Notes under the pieces: generated by a model
The model's input: the letters and a program-made list of their open reading frames with translations, nothing else
Databases searched by the model: none
What the model was told of the DNA's origin: nothing
Shown: piece by piece, positions 18,465-26,147 of the stretch
Numbering within the stretch: the stretch's first letter is position 1
How the letters are laid out: each line of letters opens with the position of its first letter
Translations under genes and position numbers: made by a program
Assembly: GCF_017726655.1 (NCBI RefSeq)
Contig: NZ_CP072309.1
Span: 1,236,501 to 1,300,500, forward strand
Direction of reading: 5' to 3'
Length of the DNA: 64,000 nt
Origin: Agrobacterium tumefaciens
GTDB lineage: Bacteria; Pseudomonadota; Alphaproteobacteria; Rhizobiales; Rhizobiaceae

Positions 18465-18489
18465 CAAAAACGGCCCCGCGAGGGGCCGT
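18465..18489 (-). terminator. Intrinsic terminator of the hsp20 gene
   Basis: On the minus strand ACGGCCCC-TCGC-GGGGCCGT is followed by TTTTTG: an 8-bp stem and T-run 22 bases past the hsp20 stop. It can also act as a hairpin for the convergent transporter gene. Confidence 0.8.
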
Positions 18490-18510
18490 CCGTCTTGCCT
18501 GTCGGAATCC

Positions 18511-18993
18511 TTAGTTGACCTGAGCCGGGGTAACCTGAGCTTCGATCGTCTTCGGCGCATCGGCGCTGTCGGACGAGATCGCGATGCGGCGCGGCTTCAT
18601 GGCTTCCGGAATATTGCGAACGAGGTCGATGTGAAGCAGCCCGTTCTTCAGGGAAGCGGTCTGCACTTCGACGTGGTCTGCAAGCTGGAAGCGGCGTTCA
18701 AAAGCGCGGGTCGCGATGCCGCGATACAGGAACTCGCCTTCGGTCGTTTTGTCGTCCGTGGCCTTTTCAGCTTTCACTGTCAGCGCATTGGCGCGGGATT
18801 CAATGCTAAGTTCGGTTTCATCGAAACCGGCAACCGCCATGGTGATGCGATAGGTATTTTCGCCAGTCCGTTCGATATTATAGGGCGGATAGGACTGAGC
18901 CTGCTCGGGCTGGCCAAGGCCGTCAAGCATCGAAAAAAGACGGTCGAAGCCGACGGTGGAGCGATAGAGAGGGGAAAAATCAACGTGGCGCAT
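18511..18993 (-). CDS. Small heat shock protein, Hsp20/alpha-crystallin family (IbpA-like)
   Basis: ATP-independent holdase chaperone that keeps unfolded proteins soluble in heat; 160 aa. The alpha-crystallin domain spans residues ~32-125 (PPYNIERTGENTYRITMAVA at its start) and the C-terminal tail carries the assembly motif R-I-A-I (PRRIAIS). The start is the ATG at 18993, 5 bases after AGGAGG; upstream in-frame codons belong to the regulatory leader. Expression is probably controlled twice: by a sigma-32 promoter and a ROSE-like leader (see the next two entries). Confidence 0.93.
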   Translation of the reverse strand: MRHVDFSPLYRSTVGFDRLFSMLDGLGQPEQAQSYPPYNIERTGENTYRITMAVAGFDETELSIESRANALTVKAEKATDDKTTEGEFLYRGIATRAFERRFQLADHVEVQTASLKNGLLHIDLVRNIPEAMKPRRIAISSDSADAPKTIEAQVTPAQVN

Positions 18994-19089
18994 GGTGTCC
19001 TCCTTAAGAAGCGACTGTTTGCGGTTAGGTCCACCACCCCGTTCTGGCGATGGTTGGACATTTGGCGCGGCCCCGTTCTGGCGACCGCA
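18994..19089 (-). ncRNA. ROSE-like RNA thermometer (5' UTR of hsp20)
   Basis: About 96 bases of leader lie between the predicted transcription start and the hsp20 ATG. Just before the start codon the minus strand reads TCGCTTCTTAAGGAGG: a U[U/C]GCU element (19010-19014) next to the Shine-Dalgarno AGGAGG (18999-19004), the pairing that defines ROSE thermometers, with the hairpin melting on heat. The upstream leader holds the 14-base direct repeat TCGCCAGAACGGGG twice (19037-19050 and 19071-19084) and further GC stems. ROSE elements are established before rhizobial and Agrobacterium small heat shock genes; the assignment here rests on motif and position. Confidence 0.72.
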
Positions 19090-19095
19090 TGAATG

Positions 19096-19124
19096 AGATG
19101 GGAATGCTGACACGCGTCGTCAAG
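19096..19124 (-). promoter_or_regulatory. RpoH (sigma-32) type promoter of hsp20
   Basis: Minus-strand CTTGAC (19119-19124), a 17-base spacer and CCATCT (19096-19101) match the alphaproteobacterial heat-shock promoter form CTTGAC-N17-C[C/T][T/A]TNT. It places transcription start near 19089. Confidence 0.65.
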
Positions 19125-19371
19125 AGGCGCGAAAAGACGAAAGCAATATGAACCATGGCTGAACATCCGGTTCCGGGATCGTTCAGTTTGAGCGCCATAA
19201 AACTGCGGTCATCGGAGGCATCCTCCGTCGGCAGAAGCAATAACGTCCCTTCTTCTTCTGTCTTACTGGCCGGAACCGCGACTGCTTTAACCGACGGTTC
19301 CGGCAATTTTTTCTTTGACCTTCCCGCGCCGCCGACCTATCCCGAAAGGGCAGAAAAGCCGGAAAAGACCG

Positions 19372-20313
19372 ATGATCGAAGCCACCTTGCGCGCCAGTGA
19401 AGACAACCCGGTTCCCGGCAACCATACCGTCGGATATTTTACCGGACATGGCGGCAAACAGCTTCGATATGCGATCTTCCGTTCCAGCCGCTCTCTTGCC
19501 CGCGGAACGGTGGTTCTGCTTCACGGCCGGAACGAATGTATCGAGAAATATTTCGAGACTGTCGCCGACCTGACAGCCATGGGCTTCTGGGTCGCGACCT
19601 TCGATACAAGGGGGCAGGGCGGATCGGAACGGCTCCTGAAGAAACCGGGTGTCGGGCATGTACGGCGATTTTCGGACTACACGCGCGATATTAGCCTGTT
19701 TCTTGAGCAGGTTGTGCTGCCGGATACGCGGCTGCCCTTCTTCATGATCGCCCACTCCACCGGCGCGCTTGCGGCCCTTGCTGCCGCTCCCGGCTTGGCC
19801 AATCGTATCGACCGCCTTGCCTTGTGCTCGCCCTTCATCGAACTCGACAGCCAGCAGTCCGTCCCTTCATGGGTCATCAAGCTGGTTGCAACGATGTTCA
19901 GCATCCTTGGACTGGGTCGAATTCAACTCGGAAGAGACCAGCGGGAGCGCGACTTTGACGGCAACCCGCTCACTTCAGACGCCACGCGTTTTTCCAGGAA
20001 TCTGACCCTGCACCGGCAGTTTCCCGAACTATTCATCGGCGCGCCCACGGCACGCTGGGTCTACGAGGCGCTGAAGACGATGCGGCGTGTCACGCGTCAG
20101 GAGCACCTCACAAATATCATGGTGCCGACGCTCGTTCTGGCGCCCATGCTGGACACAATCACGCCCTATAAGGCGCAGGAGGAACTCTCACGCAATTTCC
20201 GGGCAGCGCAGCTTCTTCCGATCACCGGCGCGCGCCACGAATTGTTGCATGAGCGTGACGTTTTCCGCAAACAGGCGCTGGCGGCCATCGATGCGTTTTT
20301 CGCGCCGGAGTGA
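19372..20313 (+). CDS. Alpha/beta hydrolase, lysophospholipase / monoacylglycerol lipase-like
   Basis: 313-aa serine hydrolase of the PldB/Hydrolase_4 group. The oxyanion motif is LLHGRNE, the nucleophile elbow A-H-S-T-G (IAHSTGALAA), and candidate acid and base are in APMLDTITP and GARHELLHE. No signal peptide, so it is probably cytoplasmic or membrane-peripheral, acting on lysophospholipids or monoacylglycerols. ATG 19372 is preferred; longer in-frame extension to 19315 is Arg/Pro-rich and unlikely. It converges on hisN. Confidence 0.82.
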   Translation: MIEATLRASEDNPVPGNHTVGYFTGHGGKQLRYAIFRSSRSLARGTVVLLHGRNECIEKYFETVADLTAMGFWVATFDTRGQGGSERLLKKPGVGHVRRFSDYTRDISLFLEQVVLPDTRLPFFMIAHSTGALAALAAAPGLANRIDRLALCSPFIELDSQQSVPSWVIKLVATMFSILGLGRIQLGRDQRERDFDGNPLTSDATRFSRNLTLHRQFPELFIGAPTARWVYEALKTMRRVTRQEHLTNIMVPTLVLAPMLDTITPYKAQEELSRNFRAAQLLPITGARHELLHERDVFRKQALAAIDAFFAPE

Positions 20314-20334
20314 TGGCCGCTTAAGCGGGCTGCC

Positions 20335-21111
20335 TCAGAGTTTTGAGAGAATGGCGAGCGCCTGTTCGTGCACCGCTTTTGAGCCAGCCGCCAGGATGCG
20401 TCCGCCATTTTCCGGACGTCCCCCGTCCCACGTGGTCATGATGCCACCGGCCTGTTCGATGACAGGTATCAAGGCGCCGACGTCATAGGGCTTCAGGCCA
20501 GATTCGATCACGAGATCGACGTGACCGGCGGCGAGGAGGCAGTAGGCGTAACAATCCACGCCGTAACGGAAAAGCCGAACCTGGTCCTGGACTTTCTCGT
20601 AAACGGGCTTTTCTTCCTCGGTAAAGATGTGCGGCGTCGTGGTGAACAGAACGGCATCCGAAAGCGAGGTACAATTGCGCGTGCGTATTTTTCGTTCGCC
20701 ATCCGGTCCGAAATACCAGGCAGCCTCGCCATCGGCGAAATAGCGTTCCTTGGTAAAGGGTTGGTCCATCATGCCCATTCTTGCGCGACCACCCGACTGG
20801 AACCCGATCAGCGTGCCCCAGACCGGCACGCCCGAAATGAACGCGCGTGTGCCGTCGATCGGGTCTATGACCCAGATGTGGTCGCGGTCGAGACCGACAT
20901 TGCCGTGTTCTTCTCCAAGGATGCCGTGCTGCGGAAAACGCTGCTCGATAAGCGTACGAATGGCGGTTTCTGCTGCCTGATCGCCCTCCGTCACCGGATC
21001 ATAGCCACCATCCTCCTTGTTCGTGACGGCTATGCCCGTGCGAAAGCGAGGAAGCGTTTCGGCGCTGGCGGCATCGGCAAGTTTAAAGAAGAAATCCCGA
21101 TCGGGCAGCAT
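20335..21111 (-). CDS. hisN: Histidinol-phosphatase, inositol monophosphatase family
   Basis: 258-aa Mg-dependent phosphatase. It has the metal-binding motif set of the inositol-monophosphatase fold: GEEHG (residues ~66-70), D-P-I-D-G-T-R (83-89), and the C-terminal GLKPYDVGAL block in place of the usual W-D-x-A. The latter variant and the overall length are typical of the HisN-type histidinol-phosphatase of alphaproteobacteria, which performs the penultimate step of histidine synthesis. A SuhB-like inositol phosphatase is the alternative, less likely because of that block. It is transcribed away from the small RNA gene beginning ~180 bases upstream. Confidence 0.8.
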   Translation of the reverse strand: MLPDRDFFFKLADAASAETLPRFRTGIAVTNKEDGGYDPVTEGDQAAETAIRTLIEQRFPQHGILGEEHGNVGLDRDHIWVIDPIDGTRAFISGVPVWGTLIGFQSGGRARMGMMDQPFTKERYFADGEAAWYFGPDGERKIRTRNCTSLSDAVLFTTTPHIFTEEEKPVYEKVQDQVRLFRYGVDCYAYCLLAAGHVDLVIESGLKPYDVGALIPVIEQAGGIMTTWDGGRPENGGRILAAGSKAVHEQALAILSKL

Positions 21112-21255
21112 GCTAAACCTCGTCGCTGGAAGAGTAATCAGTTTGGTGCCTCATCCTTAAACCGGAATGTCATCTGCCGTCCACCCGAATGCTTCTGACC
21201 GCACGGTTTCTAAATTTTCAGCAAAAGTTCAATAAATAGGCAAATAATAAAATGA

Positions 21256-21284
21256 TTGACAATTAGGCATGGGCGGCGTAGCTT
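21256..21284 (+). promoter_or_regulatory. Promoter of the suhB/alpha-r14-like small RNA
   Basis: -35 TTGACA (21256-21261), a 17-base spacer and -10 TAGCTT (21279-21284), giving a start near 21291. No open frame follows, only a hairpin series ending in a terminator. Confidence 0.65.
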
Positions 21285-21290
21285 CATTCT

Positions 21291-21366
21291 ACAGTCTTTG
21301 ACTGTAAATACCCTCCTTGGGTGTTTCCTCCCTAGACTTGACCGCGCCAAGGCGCGGTTTTTTTTG
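21291..21366 (+). ncRNA. Small regulatory RNA, suhB / alpha-r14 family type
   Basis: A predicted transcript of about 76 nt folds into three hairpins in series: ACAGTC-TTT-GACTGT, ACCC-TCCTT-GGGT, and a strong terminator. The unpaired stretch TTTCCTCCCTAGACTTG is an anti-Shine-Dalgarno type, C/U-rich segment. This architecture and the CCTCCC core are those of the suhB/alpha-r14 trans-acting sRNAs of rhizobia, first named for lying beside an inositol-monophosphatase gene, as here (hisN). Inference: it pairs with ribosome-binding sites of several mRNAs. A covariance-model search with Rfam suhB would settle it. Confidence 0.68.
21342..21366 (+). terminator. Rho-independent terminator of the small RNA
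   Basis: CCGCGCC-AA-GGCGCGG followed by eight T residues, the cleanest intrinsic terminator in the window. Confidence 0.92.
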
Positions 21367-21424
21367 CCCGGTTTGGGAACCGGACGAGAGAGGCGGGGCC
21401 TGAAACAGTTTGTTAGCTGGTGGG

Positions 21425-22309
21425 TTATTCGGCGGCGAGAGACGTCTCGATCGCATATTCCGAAACAAACGCGCCGAGTTGGCGCATGAAGATTTCCAGC
21501 GATGCCTGAATGACGGGGAAATCACGTTTTTTCAGAAGCGTTTTTTCATCGACATAAAGGCCACGATTGACTTCGATCTGCAACGCATGCAGCGAACGGA
21601 TCGGCCGGCCATAATGCTCGGTGATGAAGCCGCCGGCATAGGGCTTGTTGCAGGTGGCGACGAAGCCCAGCTCCTCCAGGAAATGCAGGGCGGCGCGGGA
21701 GACCTCCTGCGACGCGCTGGTTCCGTAGCGGTCGCCGATGATCACGTCCGGCCTGAGGTTGGAACCGGCGACACGGATATTACCGGGCATGGAATGACAA
21801 TCGATCAGGACCGCCATGCCGAAATGGGCATGGGTGCGCGATAACAGGCGGCGCAGGCAGGCATGATAAGGTTTATAGATCGTCTCGATCCGCGAAAGCG
21901 CCTCCTCGACAGGCAGGCGGTGCGCGTAAATATCCATGTTTTCGGCGACGATGCGAGGCACCGTCCCAAGGCCACCGGCGACACGCATGGAACCGATATT
22001 GGCATAGGGCGGCAGCGTGCCGTCGAACATGCGCGGATCGAGTTCGTAAGGCTCGCGATTGACGTCGAGATAGGCGCGCGGGAAGTTGGCTTTCAGAAGC
22101 GGTGCGCCAATTTCTGGCGCCGCCTCGAAGAGCTCATCGACGAAATGATCTTCGGAGCGACGGATGTCGTGCGAATCGAGCCGTGCCGACTCGAGGAAGG
22201 AGATGGGATAGCAGCGGCCGCTATGGGGGGAATTATAGACAAATGGCAGGGTCTGGACGGCAGGTTCCGTTACTTCAAACAGCTCGTATTCACCCGTCAC
22301 CCAGTCCAT
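21425..22309 (-). CDS. N-formylglutamate amidohydrolase family protein
   Basis: 294-aa Zn-dependent amidohydrolase of the HutG/N-formylglutamate deformylase family. Typical blocks are NSPHSGR near residue 27, REPYELDPRMFDG, and LIDCHSMPG. In rhizobia this gene is regularly found just upstream of cpdR, as here (divergent, 178 bases apart). No other hut genes are near, so a role in histidine breakdown is not shown; it may act on another N-acyl amino acid. Confidence 0.85.
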   Translation of the reverse strand: MDWVTGEYELFEVTEPAVQTLPFVYNSPHSGRCYPISFLESARLDSHDIRRSEDHFVDELFEAAPEIGAPLLKANFPRAYLDVNREPYELDPRMFDGTLPPYANIGSMRVAGGLGTVPRIVAENMDIYAHRLPVEEALSRIETIYKPYHACLRRLLSRTHAHFGMAVLIDCHSMPGNIRVAGSNLRPDVIIGDRYGTSASQEVSRAALHFLEELGFVATCNKPYAGGFITEHYGRPIRSLHALQIEVNRGLYVDEKTLLKKRDFPVIQASLEIFMRQLGAFVSEYAIETSLAAE

Positions 22310-22487
22310 TCAGTACCATTTACCATGTCGTAAACTATCAGGAGGTTCATGTTGCCAGTTACGGTGCGGCAAGTCCATACTATCGCCCAAACAGCGCTAT
22401 ACCGATTCACGCGTTCACAGGATATTTACCGTGAAAATCCTATAATCGGGCTAGGGTATTCCAAACATTGAGCAGTTACGGTCACTT

Positions 22488-22853
22488 ATGATGAATCAGA
22501 AAATTCTTCTCGCTGAAGACGACAACGATATGCGCCGCTTCCTCGTGAAAGCGCTGGAAAAAGCCGGTTACAAGGTTTCTTCCTTCGACAATGGCGCCAG
22601 CGCCTATGACCGGCTTCGCGAAGAGCCATTTTCGTTACTGCTGACCGATATCGTGATGCCTGAAATGGATGGCATCGAGCTCGCACGTCGCGCGACCGAA
22701 CTCGATCCTGACCTGAAAGTCATGTTCATCACCGGCTTTGCAGCCGTTGCGCTGAACGCCGATTCGAAGGCTCCGAAGGATGCCAAGGTGCTTTCCAAGC
22801 CGTTCCATCTGCGCGATCTCGTGGATGAGGTGAACAAACTCCTTGTGGCGTAA
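22488..22853 (+). CDS. cpdR: Single-domain response regulator CpdR
   Basis: 121-aa receiver-only protein; the start KILLAEDDNDMRRFLVKALE is close to identical to rhizobial CpdR. Phosphoacceptor Asp54 lies in LLTDIVMPEMDG, with Thr (FITGF) and Lys (LSKPF) at the expected positions. CpdR is an adaptor for ClpXP that, when unphosphorylated, directs cell-cycle proteins for destruction under control of the CckA-ChpT relay. Two ATGs stand in tandem (22488, 22491). A TATAAT at 22441-22446 is the best visible -10 upstream. Confidence 0.93.
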   Translation: MMNQKILLAEDDNDMRRFLVKALEKAGYKVSSFDNGASAYDRLREEPFSLLLTDIVMPEMDGIELARRATELDPDLKVMFITGFAAVALNADSKAPKDAKVLSKPFHLRDLVDEVNKLLVA

Positions 22854-22892
22854 GGCCTCTCAAAAAACCTTCACAAAACCGAAAAAAAGCAG

Positions 22893-22922
22893 TTGACGCA
22901 TGAACCGGTTTTGTGGTCTATC
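22893..22922 (+). promoter_or_regulatory. Promoter of tRNA-Val
   Basis: TTGACG (22893-22898), 18-base spacer, TCTATC (22917-22922), 12 bases before the mature tRNA 5' end. Confidence 0.5.
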
Positions 22923-22934
22923 CGCCGCAACGGA

Positions 22935-23009
<75 letters not shown>

Positions 23010-23028
23010 TCCGAATTCTTTATGTATC

Positions 23029-23059
23029 AAGGCCTTGCGATAAATCGCAGGGCCTTTTT
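23029..23059 (+). terminator. Terminator after tRNA-Val
   Basis: AAGGCCTTGCGA-TAAA-TCGCAGGGCCTT with a T-run, about 20 bases past the tRNA. Confidence 0.85.
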
Positions 23060-23167
23060 GCTTACTGGGCTCGAGCCATGAGTCGAACGGCGCCGCGGTG
23101 GATTGGTAGGCAGTCCTCATCGGGCCAACCTTCTCCATCTCCACCTCTCGCGCCGCGCCGATCCGCC

Positions 23168-25204
23168 TCAAATATTCTTGGCCAGGCGCAATGCATCGTA
23201 GATTGCCGCATGCGTATTGCGCGCAGCGATGGCGTCGCCGATGCGGAAGAGCTGGTATGTGCCTTCAGGGTTGCGCTCCACCTTCTGGGATTTCCCAGCA
23301 AGCAGGTCGTCGTATGAAACTTCGCCAAGGTTCTTTGAACCAGGCTTGAGTTCAAAATAGAGGTCATCCAGCGGAACGGTGCCGTGATTGATGACGATCT
23401 GGTCCACCATCCTCGATTTCATCACGCCACCATAGTCGCTGCCGATATGGGCGATAAGCTGGTTACCTTGCTTCTCGGCCGCTTCCAGCCGATAGGTTAC
23501 GGTGAAGGTGACATCCAGCTTTTGCAGGGAGCGCATATAGGGAACGAGGTTCATGGCCATGACCTCCGGCGCGAAAGCGCGGTCCGGCGTCATGATTTCC
23601 ACCTTTGCCCCCGCTTTGGCGAGAAATTCTGCGGCCTGTAGTCCGGCGTGGTCGCCGGCGTCGTCGTAAACCAGCACGCTCGTGCCCGGCTTCACGTCTC
23701 CCGAGATGATATCCCATGCAGAGACGACAAGGTCGTTGCCTTTGGACAGGACGTCCGTATGTGGCAATCCGCCTGTCGCAATAATGACGACGTCGGGTTT
23801 TTCGGAAAGCACCGTGTCCGCTTCTGCCCAGCTGTTGAAATTAAAAGTGACCCCTAGCCTCTCGCATTGGGCCATACGCCAGTCGATGATGCTGATCATT
23901 TCCCGACGCCGCTCGCTCTGCGCGGTCAGGCGGATCTGCCCCCCTGCATTGTTGGCAGCCTCGAAAACGACTACCTCATGCCCCCGTTCGGCGCAGACAC
24001 GCGCGGCCTCCAGCCCTGCCGGCCCGGCACCGACGATCACCACTTTTCGGCGTTCTGTCGCCTTTGATATCTCGTGCGGCATGGTCTCCTCACGGCCTGT
24101 TGCCGCATTGTGGATGCAGAAGGCAAGGCCACCCTGATAGATCCGGTCGAGACAATAATTCGCGCCCACGCAGGGCCGGATATCGTCCTCGCGTTTCTGC
24201 ATGATCTTTCGCACGATATGGGGGTCGGTCATGTGGGCGCGCGTCATGCCCACCATGTCCAGCTTGCCGGACGCGATCGCGTGACGGGCGGTCGCGACGT
24301 CCTGGATCTTGGCGGCGTGAAAAGTCGGGAAATTCGTCGCGGCGCGGATTTCGCCGGCGAAATCGAGATGCGGCGCATTGGCCATGCCCTGGATAGGAAT
24401 GACATCGGTCAGGCCGGGATCGGTGTCTATATGGCCTCTGATGACATTGAGATAATCGATCAGTCCGCTGTCCTTCAGCCGTCTGGCGATTTCGATTCCG
24501 TCAGCCTTTTCCGTGCCGCCCTCAAGACATTCGTCGGCTGTATAGCGGACACCGAGAATGAAATCGTCGCCCACGCGTTCGCGCATCGCCCTGAAAACAT
24601 CGAGACAGAAGCGCATCCGGTTTTCAAGCGGGCCGCCATAGGGGCCATCGAGCTCATTCGTCAATGGCGAGACGAACTGGTCGATGAGATGACCATAGGC
24701 CTCCAGCTCCACACCATCCATCCCGCCAGCCTTCATCCGCTCGGCGGCATCGGCGAAATCCTTGATGATACGCTCGATGTCCCAATCCTCTATCTTCTTC
24801 GGAAATGCCCGGTGCGCTGCTTCGCGATGATGCGACGGCGCAAGGATTGGCAGCCAGTCGCCTTTGTCCCAGCGGGTACGTCGTCCAAGATGGGTCAACT
24901 GGATCATGATCGCAGCACCCTGTTCATGCACGGCGTCGGTCATGTCCCGGATCCAGGGAACGATCTCATCCTTGTAGGCGAGCAGATTGTTGAAGACGGG
25001 CGGGCTGTCCTTCGATACGGCCGCGGAACCCGCCGTCATTGTCAACGCGACACCACCTTTGGCGCGCTCTACCGTGTAGGCGCGATAGCGCCCCTTCGGC
25101 ATGCCGTCTTCCGGATAGGCGGGCTCGTGCGAGGTGACGATGATGCGGTTGCGCAAGGTGAGGTGTTTCAGCTGATAGGGCTGCAGAAGGGGATCGCTCG
25201 ACAT
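23168..25204 (-). CDS. NADH:flavin oxidoreductase, TMADH/N-methylproline demethylase-like
   Basis: 678-aa two-part flavoenzyme. Residues ~1-370 form an old-yellow-enzyme FMN barrel, followed by an iron-sulphur motif, then an FAD/NAD module (VVIVGAGPAGLEAARVCAER at ~390). The family includes trimethylamine/dimethylamine dehydrogenases, dienoyl-CoA reductase and the N-methylproline (stachydrine) demethylases of rhizobia, which it resembles most in the segment CVGANYCLDRIYQGG. The usual four-Cys cluster is altered: Cys345, Ala348 (normally Cys), Cys351, Cys363. Start ATG 25204 has GGAG 10 bases upstream. Faces a TetR gene over a palindromic operator, so it is probably induced by its substrate, an N-methylated compound by inference. 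Confidence 0.82.
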   Translation of the reverse strand: MSSDPLLQPYQLKHLTLRNRIIVTSHEPAYPEDGMPKGRYRAYTVERAKGGVALTMTAGSAAVSKDSPPVFNNLLAYKDEIVPWIRDMTDAVHEQGAAIMIQLTHLGRRTRWDKGDWLPILAPSHHREAAHRAFPKKIEDWDIERIIKDFADAAERMKAGGMDGVELEAYGHLIDQFVSPLTNELDGPYGGPLENRMRFCLDVFRAMRERVGDDFILGVRYTADECLEGGTEKADGIEIARRLKDSGLIDYLNVIRGHIDTDPGLTDVIPIQGMANAPHLDFAGEIRAATNFPTFHAAKIQDVATARHAIASGKLDMVGMTRAHMTDPHIVRKIMQKREDDIRPCVGANYCLDRIYQGGLAFCIHNAATGREETMPHEISKATERRKVVIVGAGPAGLEAARVCAERGHEVVVFEAANNAGGQIRLTAQSERRREMISIIDWRMAQCERLGVTFNFNSWAEADTVLSEKPDVVIIATGGLPHTDVLSKGNDLVVSAWDIISGDVKPGTSVLVYDDAGDHAGLQAAEFLAKAGAKVEIMTPDRAFAPEVMAMNLVPYMRSLQKLDVTFTVTYRLEAAEKQGNQLIAHIGSDYGGVMKSRMVDQIVINHGTVPLDDLYFELKPGSKNLGEVSYDDLLAGKSQKVERNPEGTYQLFRIGDAIAARNTHAAIYDALRLAKNI

Positions 25205-25249
25205 GGCCTGCTCCAAAGAGAATATTCCGACCGAGGCTAAATGCGAATG

Positions 25250-25282
25250 TACACCTATGTCAATTTACAAAACATATGTGTA
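25250..25282. promoter_or_regulatory. Inverted-repeat operator between demethylase and TetR genes
   Basis: TACACCTATGT (25250-25260) and ACATATGTGTA (25272-25282) are inverse with one mismatch; a further half-copy GGGTGTAC lies at 25297-25304. The site stands in the 141 bases between the divergent genes, as expected for the TetR-family protein. Confidence 0.65.
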
Positions 25283-25345
25283 TAGAGATTTGACGTGGGT
25301 GTACTTTTTCTTGTCGCGCAGAGGCCAGTTTGCTAGAAACCTGTC

Positions 25346-25978
25346 ATGGAAGCGACAATAAACGAAAACGGTTGGCGCGGTTCGCAGGAGGGGTGGCTGG
25401 GCGCCGCCTATCAGGCGTTGCTGGAATCCGGGGTCGACTCCGTGAAAATCCTGCCCCTGGCGAAAAAGCTCAACGTGTCCCGCACAAGCTTTTACTGGTT
25501 CTTTAAGGACCGGGAGGAATTACTGGCTGCGCTCGTCGCCCGCTGGCGGGAGAAAAATACAGGCAGCATCCTCCGGCAGTCGGAGGCCTACGCGGAGACA
25601 CTGGCGGAGGCCATGCTGAATGTGTTCGATTGCTGGCTCGATCCATCGCTGTTTGATAGCCGATTTGAATTTGCGGTAAGAAGCTGGGCTCTTCAATCCG
25701 ACGAAATTCTCGCGGAGGTCCGTAAGGCCGATGAGGCAAGAATGGGGGCACTCTCCCGCATGTTCGTGCGGTTCGGCCACAGCGAAAGCACGGCGGATGT
25801 GCGCGCACGCACCACCTATCTGGTGCAGATCGGCTATATTTCCATGCAATCCGAAGAAGATATCTCGGTACGCATGCAACGAATTCCGGATTATATTGCC
25901 ATCTACACCGGCGAACAGCCGCAGCCGCGCGAGCTTGACCGGTTTCACGCGAGGCACGGCTACAAGCCCGTCAGGTGA
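25346..25978 (+). CDS. TetR-family regulator
   Basis: 210-aa TetR/AcrR-type protein: helix-turn-helix at residues ~15-60 (GVDSVKILPLAKKLNVSRTS, then FYWFFKDREELLAALV) and a ligand-binding C-terminal domain without close recognisable relatives. The gene is divergent from the flavin oxidoreductase gene and very probably regulates it through the palindrome in between. Confidence 0.85.
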   Translation: MEATINENGWRGSQEGWLGAAYQALLESGVDSVKILPLAKKLNVSRTSFYWFFKDREELLAALVARWREKNTGSILRQSEAYAETLAEAMLNVFDCWLDPSLFDSRFEFAVRSWALQSDEILAEVRKADEARMGALSRMFVRFGHSESTADVRARTTYLVQIGYISMQSEEDISVRMQRIPDYIAIYTGEQPQPRELDRFHARHGYKPVR

Positions 25979-26147
25979 TGGGGAAGTCTCAGCGCCTCTG
26001 TTGATTTCCAGGTCTTGCCACACGCTCCGCCATCGGCTTTTGATCGGCATGCGGTAGGATATCGATTGTCTGACGATGATCCTGCAATGTTGCTGTAACA
26101 TTCACGGATGAGTGGAGGGGATGGCATAGTCCATCGGGGAAACGGCA

